Source: Diphasiastrum complanatum (Eukaryota > Streptophyta > Lycopodiopsida > Lycopodiales > Lycopodiaceae). From it: 64,000 bases of DNA. Shown here piece after piece: positions 10,999 through 23,500 of the stretch. Location: positions 16,485,921 to 16,549,920 of the forward strand of contig CM055092.1 in assembly GCA_029204225.1 (NCBI GenBank), given 5' to 3'. The notes under the pieces are model-generated. The model saw nothing but the letters and a program-made list of their open reading frames with translations, had not been told where the DNA came from and searched no databases. Numbering within the stretch: position 1 is the stretch's first letter; each line of letters begins with the position of its first letter. The translations under genes were made by a program, and so were the position numbers.

Positions 10999-11487
10999 CT
11001 AAAATCCTCTCGCAACCAACCGTGCTTTGTACTTGTTGAGTTGTCCATCAACTCCATATTTGATCTTGTATATCCATTTGCCAGTGATAGGCGTCTTACC
11101 ATCAGGTAGCTCAACCAAGTTCCATGTCCTATTTTTCGTTATAGCTTCCATTTCTGTTTCCATAGCTTTACGCCACTCCTTGTGCTCCTTTGCTTTATCA
11201 AAAGTTTTTGGTTCTTGAGCCTTGAGAACATAACTCATTAGGGCTAGATTCATCTCTAATCTTGCAAGAGGTTTTCGATTTCTACTTGATCTTCTAAGCT
11301 CTCTCTGCTCACTTGATTTGGGAGTATCTCCCTTATTAGCATCACTTGTTACTGACAAGTACCACTTAGGCACTCTCCTAGGAATCTCATTATTGACCCT
11401 GTCTTTTTCCATTGGCTCTTCCATATCGACACCAACTTCTTCCTTCACTTGCACTTTAGCTTTATCATCAAAGGGATCAATTGTCAA
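10999..11487 (-). pseudogene. Copia B integrase tail and RT N-terminus
   Basis: 162 codons. The first half is an acidic, low-complexity integrase tail; the second half is the RT start (MEAITKNRTWNLVELPDGK, then WIYKIKYGVDGQLNKYKARL). It ends at TAG directly after ARLVARGF. The same frame continues as QQEGIDFEEIFAPVAK into the downstream RT, so a single nonsense change separates the two halves. Confidence 0.88.
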
Positions 11488-11489
11488 TT

Positions 11490-12978
11490 TTATTTGGTCA
11501 TTTGACCCATTTCATCAAAAGTAGTATCTCTGCAAATCACGATCTTTTGTGCATCTGTGTCATACATCCTGTATGTCTTGGCTCTTTCATCATATCCAAG
11601 GAAAATACACTTAACAGCTATCCAGTTTCTTTTGGTTTTCATCAAGTACATGAGCGTAAGCATCACAACCAAATACTCGTAAATGAGAAACATTAGGTTT
11701 CTTTCTAGTAAAAGCTTTGTAAGGTGTCTTACCCTCCACGGACTTCGTAGGACACCGATTCAAGATATGAGTAGCTGTGTTGCATGCTTCTGTCCAAAAA
11801 GTATTTGGCAAACCCTTGCTCTTAAGCATTGCCCTAGCCATCTCCACAATGGATCTATTTTTCTGTTCTTCAACTCCGTTCTGTTGTGATGAATAGGGTG
11901 TAGTGGTTTGTCTCTTGATCCCCTGATCCTTGCAAAAGTTTATAAACTCTATTGAAAAATACTCACTGCCACCATTTGATCTGAGGGTCTTAATATAACA
12001 ACCTGTTTGTTTTTCAACTAGAGCCTTGAACTCTCTAAACTTGGCAGAAGCATCATATTTCTTGCTTATGAAATAAATCCAAATATGTCTACTATAGTCA
12101 TCAATGAATGTGATGAAATAGTAACAACCACTAATGGACCTAGTTTGTATTGGTCTCCACAGATCGCTATGAACAAGATCAAGAAAGCCATTGGCTCTTC
12201 TTGCTCCATCTTTGGAAAATCTCTCTCTATGTTGTTTTCCCAAAATGCAACCCTCACAAATTTTTCCTTCAAAAGAGATATCAGACAATCCAACAACTAG
12301 ATTACCTCTTTTAAAAATTTGCAAGCTTTGAGCACTGATATGAGCAAACCTTTGATGCCAAAGATCACCTCGACTATCAACAGTGCTTACCATAGCTTGA
12401 GTAAAAGACCTTGCATTCAATTTGTAGAGTCGATTCCCGTTAACTCTAGCTCCTATAGCAATCACTTTGTAGTGATTCTTGATGTCTTTGACAAGACATT
12501 TGTCACTGTCAAACTCAACCTTGAGTTGTTGATCAGCCATCGTCCCAACATATAGTAGATTGTTAGCTAAGCCAGGTACATATTGCACATTGCTTATCTG
12601 CTTTATCAACCCGCTGGCTAACTTCACTGGTACCACTCCAACTTCTTTAACAGATAGCAATTTGCCATCAGGTTGTCCAACTTCATCACCATTGTCAGTT
12701 TCCTTGAGTTCTGAAAACCACTCTTTCCTTGAAGTCATGTGCTTGGATGCACCACTATTAATGTACCATGTATCCTTGGCTTCATCACTTGTCATTAATG
12801 CTATAATGAACAATTTTGAACTCTCACCAGTATCATCTTCATATTGATCATCATCGTATTGATGTTGATCAGTATAATTGTCTTCATAGTAACTGTCATC
12901 AAATTGATGTTGGTCAGCATAATTTCTCGCTTCCATTTGTCTTCTCTTTGTTCCATCTCCTTCTATTTCTTGAAGCAT
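11490..12978 (-). pseudogene. Copia B protease and integrase
   Basis: The 455-codon frame (11611-12978) starts in a Tyr/Asp-rich spacer and carries protease WYINSGASKHMT, where the catalytic Asp of the usual DSGAS is Asn. The integrase follows: zinc-binding HQRFAH...CEGC, first Asp in HSDLW, second region LRSNGGSEY (normally LRSDxGGEY, so the second Asp is lost), and NGVEEQKN around the Glu. A frameshift near 11620 moves the integrase C-terminus (CIFLGYDERAKTYRMYD) to the 11490-11693 frame. Both enzymes should be inactive. Confidence 0.9.
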
Positions 12979-13813
12979 TCATGCTCCTAGTGGCCAGGTT
13001 TGTTGCAGTACCTACAATTTTCAGGTTTATTTTGTCTTGAATAGTCGCGTCCTTGACGTCGGCCTTGATTCCAATTGCCTCAATTCGGACTATCATTGAC
13101 TTGCTCATGAAATTGTTGAAATGATCCCCGGCTTGAGTTTCCTCCTCTCGATTGATACCTTCCACAGCCAAATCTTTCACCTCGTCCTCTAGCTGCAAGA
13201 GCTTGATCATAGCTCCTGTTACGATGATTCAAGTTCTCTTGACGCTGCTCTTCTTGCAAAAGCAATCAACCTAGTTCTTCATAGGTTGGAAGATTTTCTC
13301 TTGTGGCTATACTCGTCACAAACATTTGATGTGACTCACTCAGACTATTCAATGTCAATTGCACGATCTCAAGATCTTGTACTCGCTCTCCAACTGCCAC
13401 TAATTGGTCACGGATCTCTTTGATCTTCAGTATGTGATCGACAATAGTTGCACCATCATCCATCCACAATGTATGCAATTCGCCTTCAGAAACAGTATTC
13501 GAGATGTATTTGTCATCTCAAACAATGTCTTCAATGTATCCCACACTTCTTTTGGTCCTTCTTAATCTGAAATTTAGGGAATAATTGCATCTCTAACTGA
13601 TAAGTTGATGACATTCTGGGCCTTCCGTTTTCTCCTATCAAATGTCCGCTGATCTTCTTCAATCACTGACCTTGTCTCTTCACCTGTCACGATCTCCCCC
13701 AGTTCCTTTTCCATCAAAATGTTCTTCAGTTTGAATTTCCAAACTGCGTAGTTGTCGGCACCTTCCAATTTGCTTGACTCATTAAGGACACTCTCGCTTA
13801 GAGTTGTCATCAC
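12914..13813 (-). pseudogene. Copia B gag
   Basis: The N-terminus (13574-13813) has the copia gag motif SSKLEGADNYAVWKFKLKN. The middle (13266-13478) has ATIVDHILKIKEIRDQLVAVG. The zinc knuckle near 12985-13030 reads NCRYCNKPGH, a stop (TAG), then EHECF, so nonsense falls inside the CCHC finger. Frame changes occur near 13266 and 13500-13570. Gag forms the particle and binds RNA; this copy is dead. Confidence 0.85.
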
Positions 13814-13879
13814 TGGATAGATGAGTCTGGTTTACAAAATTTATCACACCACAGAACTGTAAATTTTTGTTGGACACCT

Positions 13880-14130
13880 GATATCGGTACGACGCGCGGG
13901 TGCACGACTTCTTGGAATGCTCTTTAGCTCGCGCGTGTGGATTCAATATTGGTACAGATATGTGATATCGGTATGATGCGCAGATGGACGACTGCTCTGA
14001 ATTTTCTTTACCTCTGGCACGTCAGTCCAATATTGGTACTGATATGTGATATCGGTATGACGCGCAGATGTACGACTGCTCTTGGTTTTCTTTACCTCTG
14101 GCGCGTCGATCCAATATTGGTACGGACAAG
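13880..14130. repeat. Three 84-bp tandem repeats in copia B leader
   Basis: Units start at 13880, 13964 and 14048, each beginning 'gatatcggta' and ending around 'caatattggtac'. The period is exactly 84 bp for the first two steps. Units 2 and 3 are most alike. They lie between the 5' LTR and gag. Confidence 0.88.
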
Positions 14131-14387
14131 ATGAAAAGTAGAGAAAATATAAAAACTTTTAGAGAGAATATTCTAGATTCCCCACTTCGGCGCGACGACT
14201 ACGCCGTCTCCTCTTTGCAAAGATGTCAAAATGTGTGATTGTTCAAAAGACAGAGATTGGTGATGTGAAAAGTATGAAGCTTCCTAACTCTGAATGACAG
14301 TATTAGACACTATTTAGTGTGATTTGTGGTACTCCAAACAGACAAATGAGAGATTCCTTGGCAAATCCCCACACAAATAGCACTTTC

Positions 14388-14592
14388 CACAACAACTAGG
14401 AAGTATTGTAAGAATCTCCCCCACTCAACAGATTTTCAATCTGTCTAATGCTACCCTGGCCTTTTGGATGCCTCCGGGACTGTGCTTTTCACAACAACTA
14501 TGAAGTATTGTAAAAATCTCCCCACTCAACAGATTTTCAACTTGTTTGATGATGCCCTAGCCTTTTTGATGCCTCCGGGACTGTGTCTTCGT
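14388..14592. repeat. Two 102-bp tandem repeats in copia B leader
   Basis: The units begin 'cacaacaacta' at 14388 and 14490 and share 'ccactcaacagattttcaa' and 'gatgcctccgggactgtg'. They lie between the 84-bp array and the 5' LTR. Confidence 0.85.
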
Positions 14593-14755
14593 TCCCCACT
14601 GATGATTCTGAGCTCCAAACCTGCAAAATACACCAAAGAAGGATTTCTTCCAGCCGTTTTTATCTCTCCAAGCTTTCACCTCCCGTGAAGGACTTTCTCA
14701 CTTCGTTGTAGAGCCTGTGACAAGCTGTATCCACTTATCAGGCACGCAGGACTAT

Positions 14756-15020
14756 TGTCAAGAATTAGATATGCAACATCAAGCATTCACCATAAGCAAT
14801 TACCACAAGAAGGCGAAAGAAGAACACGCACTGTCACTCTATCACACTAACACATATAGAATGTAAAAATGTACAAATAAACCCTGAACCTCCTGATAGA
14901 GAGAGAAAACCTACGAGTAGACTAATAGACTAGCCTATGGCTAATGACAGCTGATCACAGCTGTCAACATTAATGTACCTCATAAACAGTAACAATGAAG
15001 TTTATCATTGATTTCTAACA
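14756..15020 (-). repeat. 5' LTR of copia B
   Basis: 265 bp with the same termini as the 9405-9669 copy and about ten differences, including one 1-bp indel. It is followed at 15021-15025 by TTCCT, the right target duplication. Confidence 0.95.
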
Positions 15021-15025
15021 TTCCT

Positions 15026-15282
15026 TGCTAGGATCATAGATGTCATAGATTGTGAAATTCAGTTGCTGCAATATAAAGTCTCTAAAAACACTTTTGGATG
15101 TAGGAATATTATCAAAGAACAATGGCTTTGTTGGTATATTAGAACCATACCCTCTATCCAATTTCTCATGCGAAGTGTATGCTCTTTCAAATTCTACTAA
15201 TTTTGAAAAACAAAATTTGTATCAAGATTGTTTATGGACATTCAAAGTATTTTAAAATGTGACACTGATTTCAAAAGTAATA
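15026..15282 (-). repeat. 3' interior of copia family E, right part
   Basis: Continues the 8945-9404 block after the copia B insertion and matches 31085-31324 ('gctgcaatataaagtctcta' here, 'ttcaaagtattttaaaatgt' in both). The 31-kb copy lacks copia B and about 30 bp around the site. It therefore approximates the empty site. Confidence 0.82.
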
Positions 15283-15283
15283 G

Positions 15284-15284
<1 letters not shown>

Positions 15285-15319
<35 letters not shown>
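15285..15319 (+). repeat. (AC)n microsatellite
   Basis: About 17 uninterrupted AC units directly after the end of the E-family block. Confidence 0.97.
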
Positions 15320-15320
<1 letters not shown>

Positions 15321-16086
15321 TTATTCTGATGACAATGATACTAATATCGAATTGTATGTGTCAGTGGCAAGGAGGAGCTGATGGTAACATGGTCTCCTAG
15401 GTGAAAAAAAGAAAAAGGAGAAGTTAAGAATTTCTGAATGGCTACTATTCTATTGAAAATCGATGCTTATGCTAAAAAATGTCTTTGAAAAATGACACTC
15501 TGTTTTTTACTACCGTCTACTTTGATATGGACACTTAGTCTTTTTAGCTATGATGGTGTTGTTGCACCTCTTTTGGTTTGACACGTAGTGTTTGATCTCA
15601 GTTACCGACCTTTAACTTTAAAGTTGTAATTTTTCAATGTCGGGTATAAAAATTTGAATTAGTCGATGTTGGTTAACTTGGCTGTTAGTAGTTGAACTCA
15701 ATTACTAACTTTTAACTTTTAACTTTTAACTTACAGTTTTTCATGTCAACTACAAAACGTTAAAATGGTTATTGATAGCTTTCTTACTTTTTATCGTACC
15801 TCAATTTTTGTTTTTCTGCAAAATGTTAGTTAATTTAAAGCTATTTAATGTATTTTGTGTTGTTTCTTTACTTCGCTTCATCTTTTTTTAGTTCATCATG
15901 TTGCTCTCTTGTTTTCTGTTTTTATGTTACTCGGGTTTTGACTTGTTTTTCTCTGTTAAGGGTTGATGGTCTTTGTGTTTCACTTATTTCGTTCCCGACA
16001 CGGTACTGGTTGCTCATGGTTGTTGTCTTGTTGCTAGGTCGAGATTTTGTTTTTCTTAGAGTTGTTGGTGAGGGGTTCGCCCATGT

Positions 16087-16088
<2 letters not shown>
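15320..16088. other. T-rich intergenic sequence, no gene assigned
   Basis: T-rich on the plus strand, with a local tandem of 'aacttttaacttttaactt' near 15710-15730. The 122-codon frame at 15848-16216 runs into the CT microsatellite and has no recognisable domain. I see no element ends. Confidence 0.5.

Positions 16089-16172
<84 letters not shown>
16089..16172 (+). repeat. (CT)n microsatellite, 42 units
   Basis: Uninterrupted CT dinucleotides over 84 bp. Confidence 0.97.
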
Positions 16173-16174
<2 letters not shown>

Positions 16175-16454
16175 TTTATAGTCATTACGTTTTATTCACT
16201 CTTCGAAACATCATGAAAAGGTCTTTTCCCTTATGGTACCAAACCAACAAAAATGCCTTACCTTTTTAAACTTAGAAATATGACCCCTTGAGAAGTTTTT
16301 TTAAAAGTTATAGTCTTTTGGTGGAAAACTTGTTTTCCTTGAACGGCTATGATCAGTGCACATTATAGGGATACGATCTAACGGTAGGCATCATCAAGCA
16401 CCCAGTGCACCAAGATGTATTGTGATCTCTATATAAAGGAAGGTGACACAGGCC

Positions 16455-17619
<1,165 letters not shown>

Positions 17620-19072
17620 TTTAACATATCGTTAAATCTGAAATGATGCTCCTTTGATAGAGCCTTTGTGAAGTAATATGCTGCCATGTATTTTGTCCTG
17701 TAGAAAACCAATGCTACTTCCTTGCCATGCACTTTCTCTCTAAAGTAATGATACTTGATTTCAATATGTTTGTTTCGAGAGTGAAATCTTGGACTGAGAG
17801 ATAGCGCTATTGTGCTTTGATTGTCACAATAAATTGTTGTAGGAAGTGTTTGTGCAAGGTTGATGTCTACAAGCAGTTACCTTAGCCAGATCGCCTCTTT
17901 GATTGCATTTGTGGTAGCTATGTATTCGGATTCCGTTGATGATAATGCAACTGAGATCTGCTTCTAGTTGTTCCATGAGATTGGGCCTTGGTTGTATTAA
18001 AATACAAATCCAGAAGTTGATTTTCTGGTATCGACATCTCCTGCCCAATCCGCATCTGTGTAGGCTTCAAGGATGTTGGCAGTTTGGTTGCCTTCGTAGC
18101 AGATGAGAGTTTTCGTTGTGGATGTACTTCATGACCTTTGTTAGTGCTTTCCAATGAGTTAAGTCTGGACTTGATAGGAACTAGCTGAGTGTATTGATCA
18201 AATATGCAAGTTCTGGTCGCGTGTAGATCATTGCATACATCAATAATGGATTGAAACGGATATTGCTTCATTTTCTCCTTTTTTGCCTCAGTTTGAGGAG
18301 ACTGTTCCTTTGATATTGGTCGAGTGGAAAGTGACTTGGTTTGCAGTTGGCCATTCCATACTTTTCCAGCACGTTGTTGAGATATCGTTGCTAATTGATG
18401 AAAATCAGTCTACTGGGTCAACAAGCTCATTGGATTTGGATTCCAAGATAGTAGTGGGTCAGTCGTCTTGTATTACTAGGTCAGCATGTATTTTGTATCC
18501 TTCATCAGATTCAGATCATTACTGAATAGTAGTGTATCATCTACATAGAGAGTGATGATGATGAAGTAATATGATACAGACTTGAAGTAGACATTCGAGT
18601 CTATCGATTTTGGAATAAAACCATTCTCGATTTAAAATGCGTTGATCTTCTGGAACCAGGCTATGGGTGACTCTTTCATCTCGTAGAGAGCCTTGTGGAT
18701 TTTGCATACAAGGTGTTGTTGATCTCCCTTGAGTTCATGTCCCTATGGCTGCAACATATAGATTTCCTCTTCAATGGTTCCATTGAGAAAAGCAGTTTGG
18801 ACATCCATCTAGTGGACATCAAGATCTGCTACGGCTGCAAAGGAGAGGAGTAGGCGGATCGAAGCATGTTTGACAATTGGGCTGAAGGTTTCTGAATAAT
18901 CCAGATCTTGAATATGGGAAAAGCCTTTCGCGACTAGCCTGGCCTTGTAGCAATTTAGCTTTCCCTCAACATCATACTTTGCCTTGAATATCCATATGCA
19001 TGGAATCGGATTTCAGTCCTTTGGCAGGTCAGTGACTGTCCATGTCTGATTCTCTATTAGAGAATCGAATTT
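17620..19072 (-). pseudogene. Copia F RT/RNase H fragment
   Basis: The minus strand gives a degraded copia pol: ENQTWTVTDLPKD, then [56 protein letters not shown], the active site TLYVDDTLLFSND (about 18525-18555), and RNase H down to about 17620. Several in-frame stops interrupt it, for example before MDVQTAFL. It resembles copia E at 32 kb. Upstream pol and gag are missing; at about 19072 the sequence switches abruptly to duplicated H4 upstream DNA. Confidence 0.85.
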
Positions 19073-19699
19073 GGTGGCATGATGTGACATGGAGTTTTTT
19101 TTGGGGTTGTAAGGTATTATTTATTTATGAAAACTCCTTGTAGTCAATTGGCCTTGTCTTGGCAAGAATGTGCATGGGTCCATCCCCATTTGACCGCAAG
19201 TCTATAAAGTAGCATTTGTGAGCAGTGATATTGGACACATGACATATCCGATCGGTTAAGAATAGGCATCTATTTTTTGAGCCATAATACAGGCTTGCAA
19301 CCAGATTTCACCTACACCGTCCATCTCCAAATGCTATGTCATGTATCGTTCATCCGACAGTGCACTGCAGACTTGCAGCTAGATTCATCGGCCCACGGCT
19401 CATCTTGCTACAGACTGTAGCACACCTCCTCATGAATGATACATAGTACATATAGAAGAAATAAAGATTGTGCTTGTCTCAAACATAGATCACAATCTCT
19501 GGCAACACCCTTTATTTTTCTAAATTTATAAAATGATACTCTCTCTCCTCCTCCTCAACAATCACTCTTCCTTCATTACTGCTCCAAGCCTCACAATCTT
19601 TGATGACCCTCTATTTTCATAAATTTTGGCAATGGGCAATCTCTTCGTCATTACTCTTGTCACCAGCATAGCTCTGCCACAATCATTCTTCTTCCACTC
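19073..19699. repeat. H4 upstream block, copy 2 (decayed)
   Basis: About 625 bp match 8328-8949 in the same orientation. The hexamer region is altered (CATGATGTGA in place of CATGACGTGG) and the octamer is absent. Many CpG sites of copy 1 are TpG or CpA here. The block begins inside copia F sequence and ends in CACTC immediately before an LTR. No histone coding sequence accompanies it. Confidence 0.88.
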
Positions 19700-19924
19700 T
19701 GTATGGTCTTCGATCCGACGTTGTAATAGCCCTCCCGCCTGTCAACAAGGGTTAGTTCATTGGATAGGCACCTAACTATGCATAGATGCTACTTTTAGTT
19801 AGTTTCCTACTTTTTATCTAACTCTACCTCCACTAACACTACTCACACTAACTCTACTCCCCTAACTAACTCCATCATGATTGTTGGTGAAGGGGAAGGA
19901 TAGAATAGAAGAGGAAGAAGAAAA

Positions 19925-19970
<46 letters not shown>

Positions 19971-20518
19971 TTGAGGGGGAGGTTAGCTCAAAAGCTCAAG
20001 ATGCATGCTAATGGAGAAACCATAACTATTAGAATAAGAACCTAGAAATGGAAACAATTGTAAACACACAACAAAAAGCATTAGCATGAGTGCTCAGCAA
20101 ATGAGGATGCTTGACTCTCCAAATCGGTAGAGTTTTCTCCTTCTCATTAAGCATGGAAATAGAGTACAAATGATGTCTTTTTATAAAATGGGGAAGGCCC
20201 TAATATTTACATTGATCCTATCCATTCATCTTGGACCCAACTTGATCCAAGGGTCAACAAAAAGTACATTGAGATTCACAAGATTCATGTGAGTCCCAAT
20301 TTGGACCCAACTCTAAAAAAGTAATCTCTAAGTTTAAAATTGACTTTGGGCCTCAAGTTTTATTTTACTTACAAAGGTCCCAAGCCTATTATTTTAATTA
20401 CAACTTAGCTTGAGTGCTCATTGGGCCATGGGCTTATACGCGCAAAATGCCATGCCCTCGCAACACATTTTATTGGTCGATTTTATTTATTTACAATCTG
20501 TCGGTAATACCCCCCACA
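19700..20518 (-). repeat. 819-bp LTR with TG...CA ends
   Basis: On the minus strand it runs from TGTGGGGGGTATTACCGAC at 20518 to GATCGAAGACCATACA at 19700. The U3 part (20270-20518) matches the copia E LTR at 30465-30711. The terminal 90 bp (19700-19790) are an inverted match to the LTR end of the Athila-like element at 25287-25377. TATAAAAAG lies near 20180. The flanks CACTC and GGACC are not a target duplication, so it is not a simple solo LTR. Confidence 0.75.
19929..19967 (+). repeat. (GA)n microsatellite inside the LTR
   Basis: About 19 GA units within the 819-bp LTR. Confidence 0.95.
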
Positions 20519-20520
20519 GG

Positions 20521-23500
20521 ACCCACGGCCTGAAGTAGTGCCGGTCCCTCGGCACTCTGTCGGTTCAGTAAAGAGTCTTCTTTGCCCGCCTCTGGTGGAT
20601 CAGGTAGCCCGTGATGTCTCCCATAACATTGATGCGGTCCAGTTTCTTCAAGTCTTTTGGCGTGTGAAGAGACTTATGGACTTCTGTCAGCCAGTCCTAG
20701 TCGACCCACGCTTGGAATCTGCACGTCCAGGGATCGCCAAGGAAGGCAGTTCGGTAATACACACGAGCGACTGGCAGCTAATCTTTGACTTTGTCAAAAG
20801 CTAGCGCTTTATTAGGATCAAAAAATATGGGGGGGGGATTGTCCCATTTAGTTTCAATCCCCATTAAATTCTCTAAGTCTTGGGCGTAAGTGGCTGCCGC
20901 GCGCACTGTTGGATCAGGATAGTTGAAATATGTATTGACAAATATGGTGAGAGCCCTTCTGGCATCTACATCTATCCCAACCATGCTCTGATGGAATTTT
21001 CAGCCAATTGAGATTTTGAATTGTGATCTTGTCTAGAGGGGTGTCGCATTCCGCCCATTTGGATCGTCGTGTGCATGGCAGGAAGTGCGCGTTCACCCGT
21101 AGTTGTTGCGGACTTGTCACATAGGCCCTGATGGCCGTAGGGTCTCTTTCAAAAAGCTACTGACGCCACTCTGGTTGTGGTTGGAGGGTGGGTAATGCTT
21201 GCAGCTCTTTGCCCTTTATTGTCTGAGCTGAAAAAGATATCTGCCAGCCGTCTCTTGATGACTCGTGAGGATACTTCGCTAAAAATTCGTTTATTTTCTC
21301 CTCCATGGACTTTGGTCTTCGAATGGCTCGACTAGCACATATGGTGCGCGAACCTCTGGATGATGTCGCTTGTCCTTCCTCTTGGCTTTGGCTGGGACCT
21401 GCTTCTTGGCCTTGGTCTCGCGTCTCGGCACCCGTATCTGTTGGTCCTTGGTCTTGGCCTTTGGACCCTTGATCTTGACTGAATCCCCCTGTTGCTTGCT
21501 GACTTTGGTCTTGGCTTGTGCTGGCCTGTGCAGCATAAAAAACGGGTGGCGGTGGAATACGGGGGTGGGCTGGGCCTTCTTCTCCATGTATTGTTGGCAA
21601 GCCTTGAGGGCTTGTTTGGCCTGGGCGAGCTCATGAGTTGCGCTTGTCCGATATTTATCGAACTCTATCTGATAGCTATTTAATGTTTGGCTATATACCT
21701 GCACCTGACGCCTAAAGAGATTCATCTCTGATTCAGATAGCGCCCTTGAGTCTGGTGTAGGTTGAGCTAGCCAGGTGAGCTTTTCACTTTGTAGGGCTTT
21801 GACTGTGGAAAACGTACAAAAAGGACCAAGAGTGGATCCTAATCTGATCCTCAAGAGGGATTGGTTGTCATATTACTTGATCTATCAATCTATTTGAGAT
21901 TAAGATCAATCTAGATCAATTCTAGACACAAAATCCTAACAAGAACAATCATTAATTGAAGGTAGGTGTACTTTATTGTCTCACAAGTGTGAAACACTGT
22001 CTGAGTATGGACTCCAACCAAAAAATCAAGTACACATTGATAGAACCTCAAAACAATCAAAACAAATGTAGACAAATGGAGAGAATCACTCAAAATTGCT
22101 TCCAAAACCAAGATTGGTGTCTCACACTGATTATGGCCAAATGTGGCTCTATATATACAATAAGTGGGAGCTCGTGGTACTGATCATCCCTCTGATCCCA
22201 CATGTGTGAAGGTGCTTTGTCATATGATGATTCATCATGCAAAACTGACACTTGGACAAAACCTTCTATTTTGAACACTTTTGGTCCATTTTCCTTCTAT
22301 ATGGAGATCTACTTGAAAATCTTCTAGGAGTCAAAATTCATCTACTTCAGCTTATTCCACACATGTGAGCTGTCCTCTACACATGGGATGTGACATCTAA
22401 CCAAAGGATGTGGCTCATGCAATCAATAGATTGATGCCATGTGTCATATGTCTAGAAAACTAGTTTTTGGCCTTTTTAGCCACTAGAACTTGAATTAAAT
22501 CATATGTACAACCTATATGATTATGGTACATGACAAGTACACTATTTTCACACGTGGGAACAGGCTCCACACATGTGTAATCATCCTATATACAAGATTT
22601 TTGGCCTCTACCAAGCTTATTTTTGCATTTTTCACATTGACTTTTGCCCCCAGGCACGTACTTTCTGCTTCGTAAATTTGTAGTTGCGCCTGGAGTGGAG
22701 CAAGTCATTGGGACGCTTAGGATTGAAGCTCCCGCACCTTTGTGGAGGCCTCTGTCAGTGCTTTGGAGAGGCTTTGGATGTATAGATTGAGGCCATCCTC
22801 CTTCTATTGCAGCTTGGCAATCTCCCGGTGCCCTTTTTGTTCATGCTGTTGAGCTAGAATCAGCTCTTGCTACAACTTTGTAAGTTCCACTCGCAACCGT
22901 GTGTTGTTTGTTTCCAGGTGGAGTACCCTGCTTTTCAAAATAGCCTTAGCTGCTACCGCCTCCAGGATGTATGTGCCCAGGGGCTGGTATGTCGTCGTTA
23001 AGTCGGTTGGAGCAGCCGGCGCAAACGAGAGGATGGGTGGAACAGAGGGGAACTGAAGTGTGGTGTGGAGCACCGAAGGCGAGATGGAGCAGAAATGGTC
23101 TGGCGTGGGGGTGAAAAGTTGATGACTTGCATCCACGCCAGAGTGTCCGAAGACAACTGAGAATCAGAGGGATTAAACTGGAGAGGAGCAACGATGGCGA
23201 CAGGAGCGATGGAGGATGCGATGGTGATGGAAGGAGTAGTGGATAAAGGAATAGAAATGGAAGTGGCTTCAATAGAGAAAACGATAATAGAAACAGAAAT
23301 AGTTGTGGATGGAACAGAAAGAGGGGTAGTGTCAACAGAGACAGGAGGGGAGGGTTGCACGAAAGAAGAAGTAGTGGTTGTTGATGGAGTCGTTAGTGCA
23401 GTGGTGGTGGTGCGTCTTCAAGTAGTAGGTGGAGATGAGGATGAAGAGACAACGCCACGCATTCGTTTGCTGGTCATTGTGTCAGTAACTGCAGGTTGGG

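Larger units (their letters stand above)
9405..15020 (-). mobile_element. Copia element B, full length with both LTRs, coding broken
   Basis: This is a Ty1/copia element on the minus strand. It has 265-bp LTRs (9405-9669 and 14756-15020) with TG...CA ends and a 5-bp target duplication TTCCT at 9400-9404 and 15021-15025. Domain order is gag, protease, integrase, RT, RNase H, as expected for copia. The LTRs differ at about ten positions, so insertion was not very recent. No canonical Met primer site is visible beside the 5' LTR. Gag and pol contain stops, frameshifts and lost catalytic residues. Confidence 0.95.

Noticed and set aside
19700-20518. Interpretation of this LTR as a simple solo LTR
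   Set aside because: Ends are good but the flanks CACTC and GGACC do not match, so no target duplication supports it.
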